DNA from: JBGPJM01 sp041485385
GTDB taxonomy: Bacteria; Planctomycetota; Phycisphaerae; Phycisphaerales; UBA1924
Assembly (NCBI GenBank): GCA_041485385.1
Contig: JBGPJM010000272.1
Coordinates: 1-5,592, forward strand
Reading direction: 5' to 3'
DNA length: 5,592 nt
The position numbers and the translations under genes were made by a program. Below are positions 5,441 to 5,592 of this stretch, one piece after another (the stretch's first letter is position 1; every line of letters begins with the position of its first letter). The notes under the pieces are model-generated. The model had not been told where the DNA came from. It searched no databases and saw only the letters and a program-made list of their open reading frames with translations.

Positions 5441-5465
5441 GCCGGCCCCCGATGGCTTGGCCGGC
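5441..5465. other. GC-rich stem-loop
   Basis: GCCGGCC (5441-5447) and GGCCGGC (5459-5465) form a 7-bp all-GC stem with an 11-nt loop. Stems of this size arise by chance in GC-rich DNA, so it matters mainly because it sits beside two others. Confidence 0.25.
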
Positions 5466-5472
5466 CCGACAT

Positions 5473-5509
5473 CCGGACCCCCCCTGGAGCTGAGCGGTAT
5501 CAGGTCCGG
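5473..5509. other. GC-rich stem overlapping a possible gene end
   Basis: CCGGACC (5473-5479) pairs with GGTCCGG (5503-5509), with a small inner stem CTGA/TCAG (5490-5493 with 5500-5503) that shares one base with the outer arm. The right arm overlaps the stop codon of the possible partial gene at 5500-5592, so the stem could help end its transcript. Confidence 0.25.
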
Positions 5510-5592
5510 GCTGGGTGTTGTGACGTCGATAACCTGAGGCTCCCGCCGGCGTCGTCGTCGCGTTGCAGGGTCGGGTCGAGTGTCAACTCGCC
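5500..5592 (-). CDS. Possible C-terminal fragment of an unidentified protein, partial
   Basis: The minus frame entering from the right edge is open for 30 codons (GELTLDPTLQRDDDAGG, then a Ser/Thr-rich end HPART) and stops with TGA at 5502-5500. About 18 of its first 20 codons end in G or C, the bias of the real genes here; the competing open minus frame lacks it. Composition is protein-like but too short to name, and the bias fades in the last ten codons. The start would lie to the right of the window. It may equally be non-coding DNA. Confidence 0.25.
   Translation of the reverse strand, partial: GELTLDPTLQRDDDAGGSLRLSTSQHPART

Larger units (their letters stand above)
5087..5499. other. 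Long non-coding upstream region
   Basis: This stretch of about 410 bases has no gene I can support. Short open frames on both strands lack ribosome binding sites and sensible composition. It contains the ribosome binding site, an inverted repeat, a promoter candidate and several stems, listed separately. It also has locally more AT than the rest of the window, for example T6 at 5323-5328. A small stem, GAGGT/ACCTC, lies at 5228-5242. I see no tRNA, rRNA or recognisable conserved ncRNA core. Confidence 0.6.

Noticed and set aside
5495..5515. CAGGTCCGG and GTCCGGGCT resemblance to signal recognition particle RNA or RNase P RNA
   Set aside because: Only about nine bases agree; the surrounding conserved loops and pairing of either RNA are missing.
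5548..5560. GTC triplet run as a tandem repeat
   Set aside because: Only about three copies, and it reads as an Asp run in the possible minus-strand gene end.
5312..5590. Minus frame open from near the right edge down to 5312 (93 codons)
   Set aside because: Arg/Pro/Gly-rich, with third-position GC well below the window's genes; it also runs through three hairpins. The frame ending at 5500 is the better coding candidate.

Overview
The window is GC-rich DNA with compact, mostly housekeeping gene content. The best guess for the source is a planctomycete, probably Phycisphaerae-like. The main reason is the secreted protein at 4319-5086: its C-terminus has a V-P-x-P turn, a Gly/Leu/Ala hydrophobic helix and an RRRR tail, the PEP-CTERM-like sorting tail common in that group. 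The high GC at third codon positions, a probable TTG start and terminators without U-tracts fit but do not prove it.

Layout, left to right. The 3' part of a pgpA-type phosphatidylglycerophosphatase gene runs in from the left edge on + (2-466). It converges through a 31-bp gap holding two back-to-back GC hairpins on a minus-strand gene for an unrecognised 8-helix membrane protein (498-1394). That protein looks like two homologous 4-helix halves, with a possible internal translation start for the second half. A 137-bp divergent promoter region (1395-1531) separates it from a + strand gene for a lipoprotein-type M1 zinc metallopeptidase (1532-3709). The peptidase gene ends only 4 bp from the convergent minus-strand gene for a cytoplasmic cyclophilin peptidyl-prolyl isomerase (3714-4214, probable TTG start). 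Upstream of the isomerase, on the same strand, is the PEP-CTERM-like secreted protein (4319-5086).

The last 500 bases have no complete gene. They contain a long, structured upstream region for the PEP-CTERM-like gene: a sigma70-like promoter candidate at 5262-5289, then a 13-bp imperfect inverted repeat at 5124-5173 whose only mismatch becomes a G-U pair in minus-strand RNA. Further right are a compound hairpin at 5370-5405 and two further GC-rich stems. A possible C-terminal fragment of another minus-strand gene reaches the right edge (5500-5592).

The genes do not form an obvious pathway. PgpA acts in phospholipid synthesis at the inner membrane. The M1 enzyme probably trims peptides in the periplasm or at the membrane. 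The cyclophilin folds proteins in the cytoplasm, and the PEP-CTERM-like protein is an exported surface or matrix candidate. I see no mobile element, CRISPR array, tRNA, rRNA or defence cluster. The observations most worth following are the leader inverted repeat, the duplicated membrane protein with its internal start, and the structured right-hand intergenic region.
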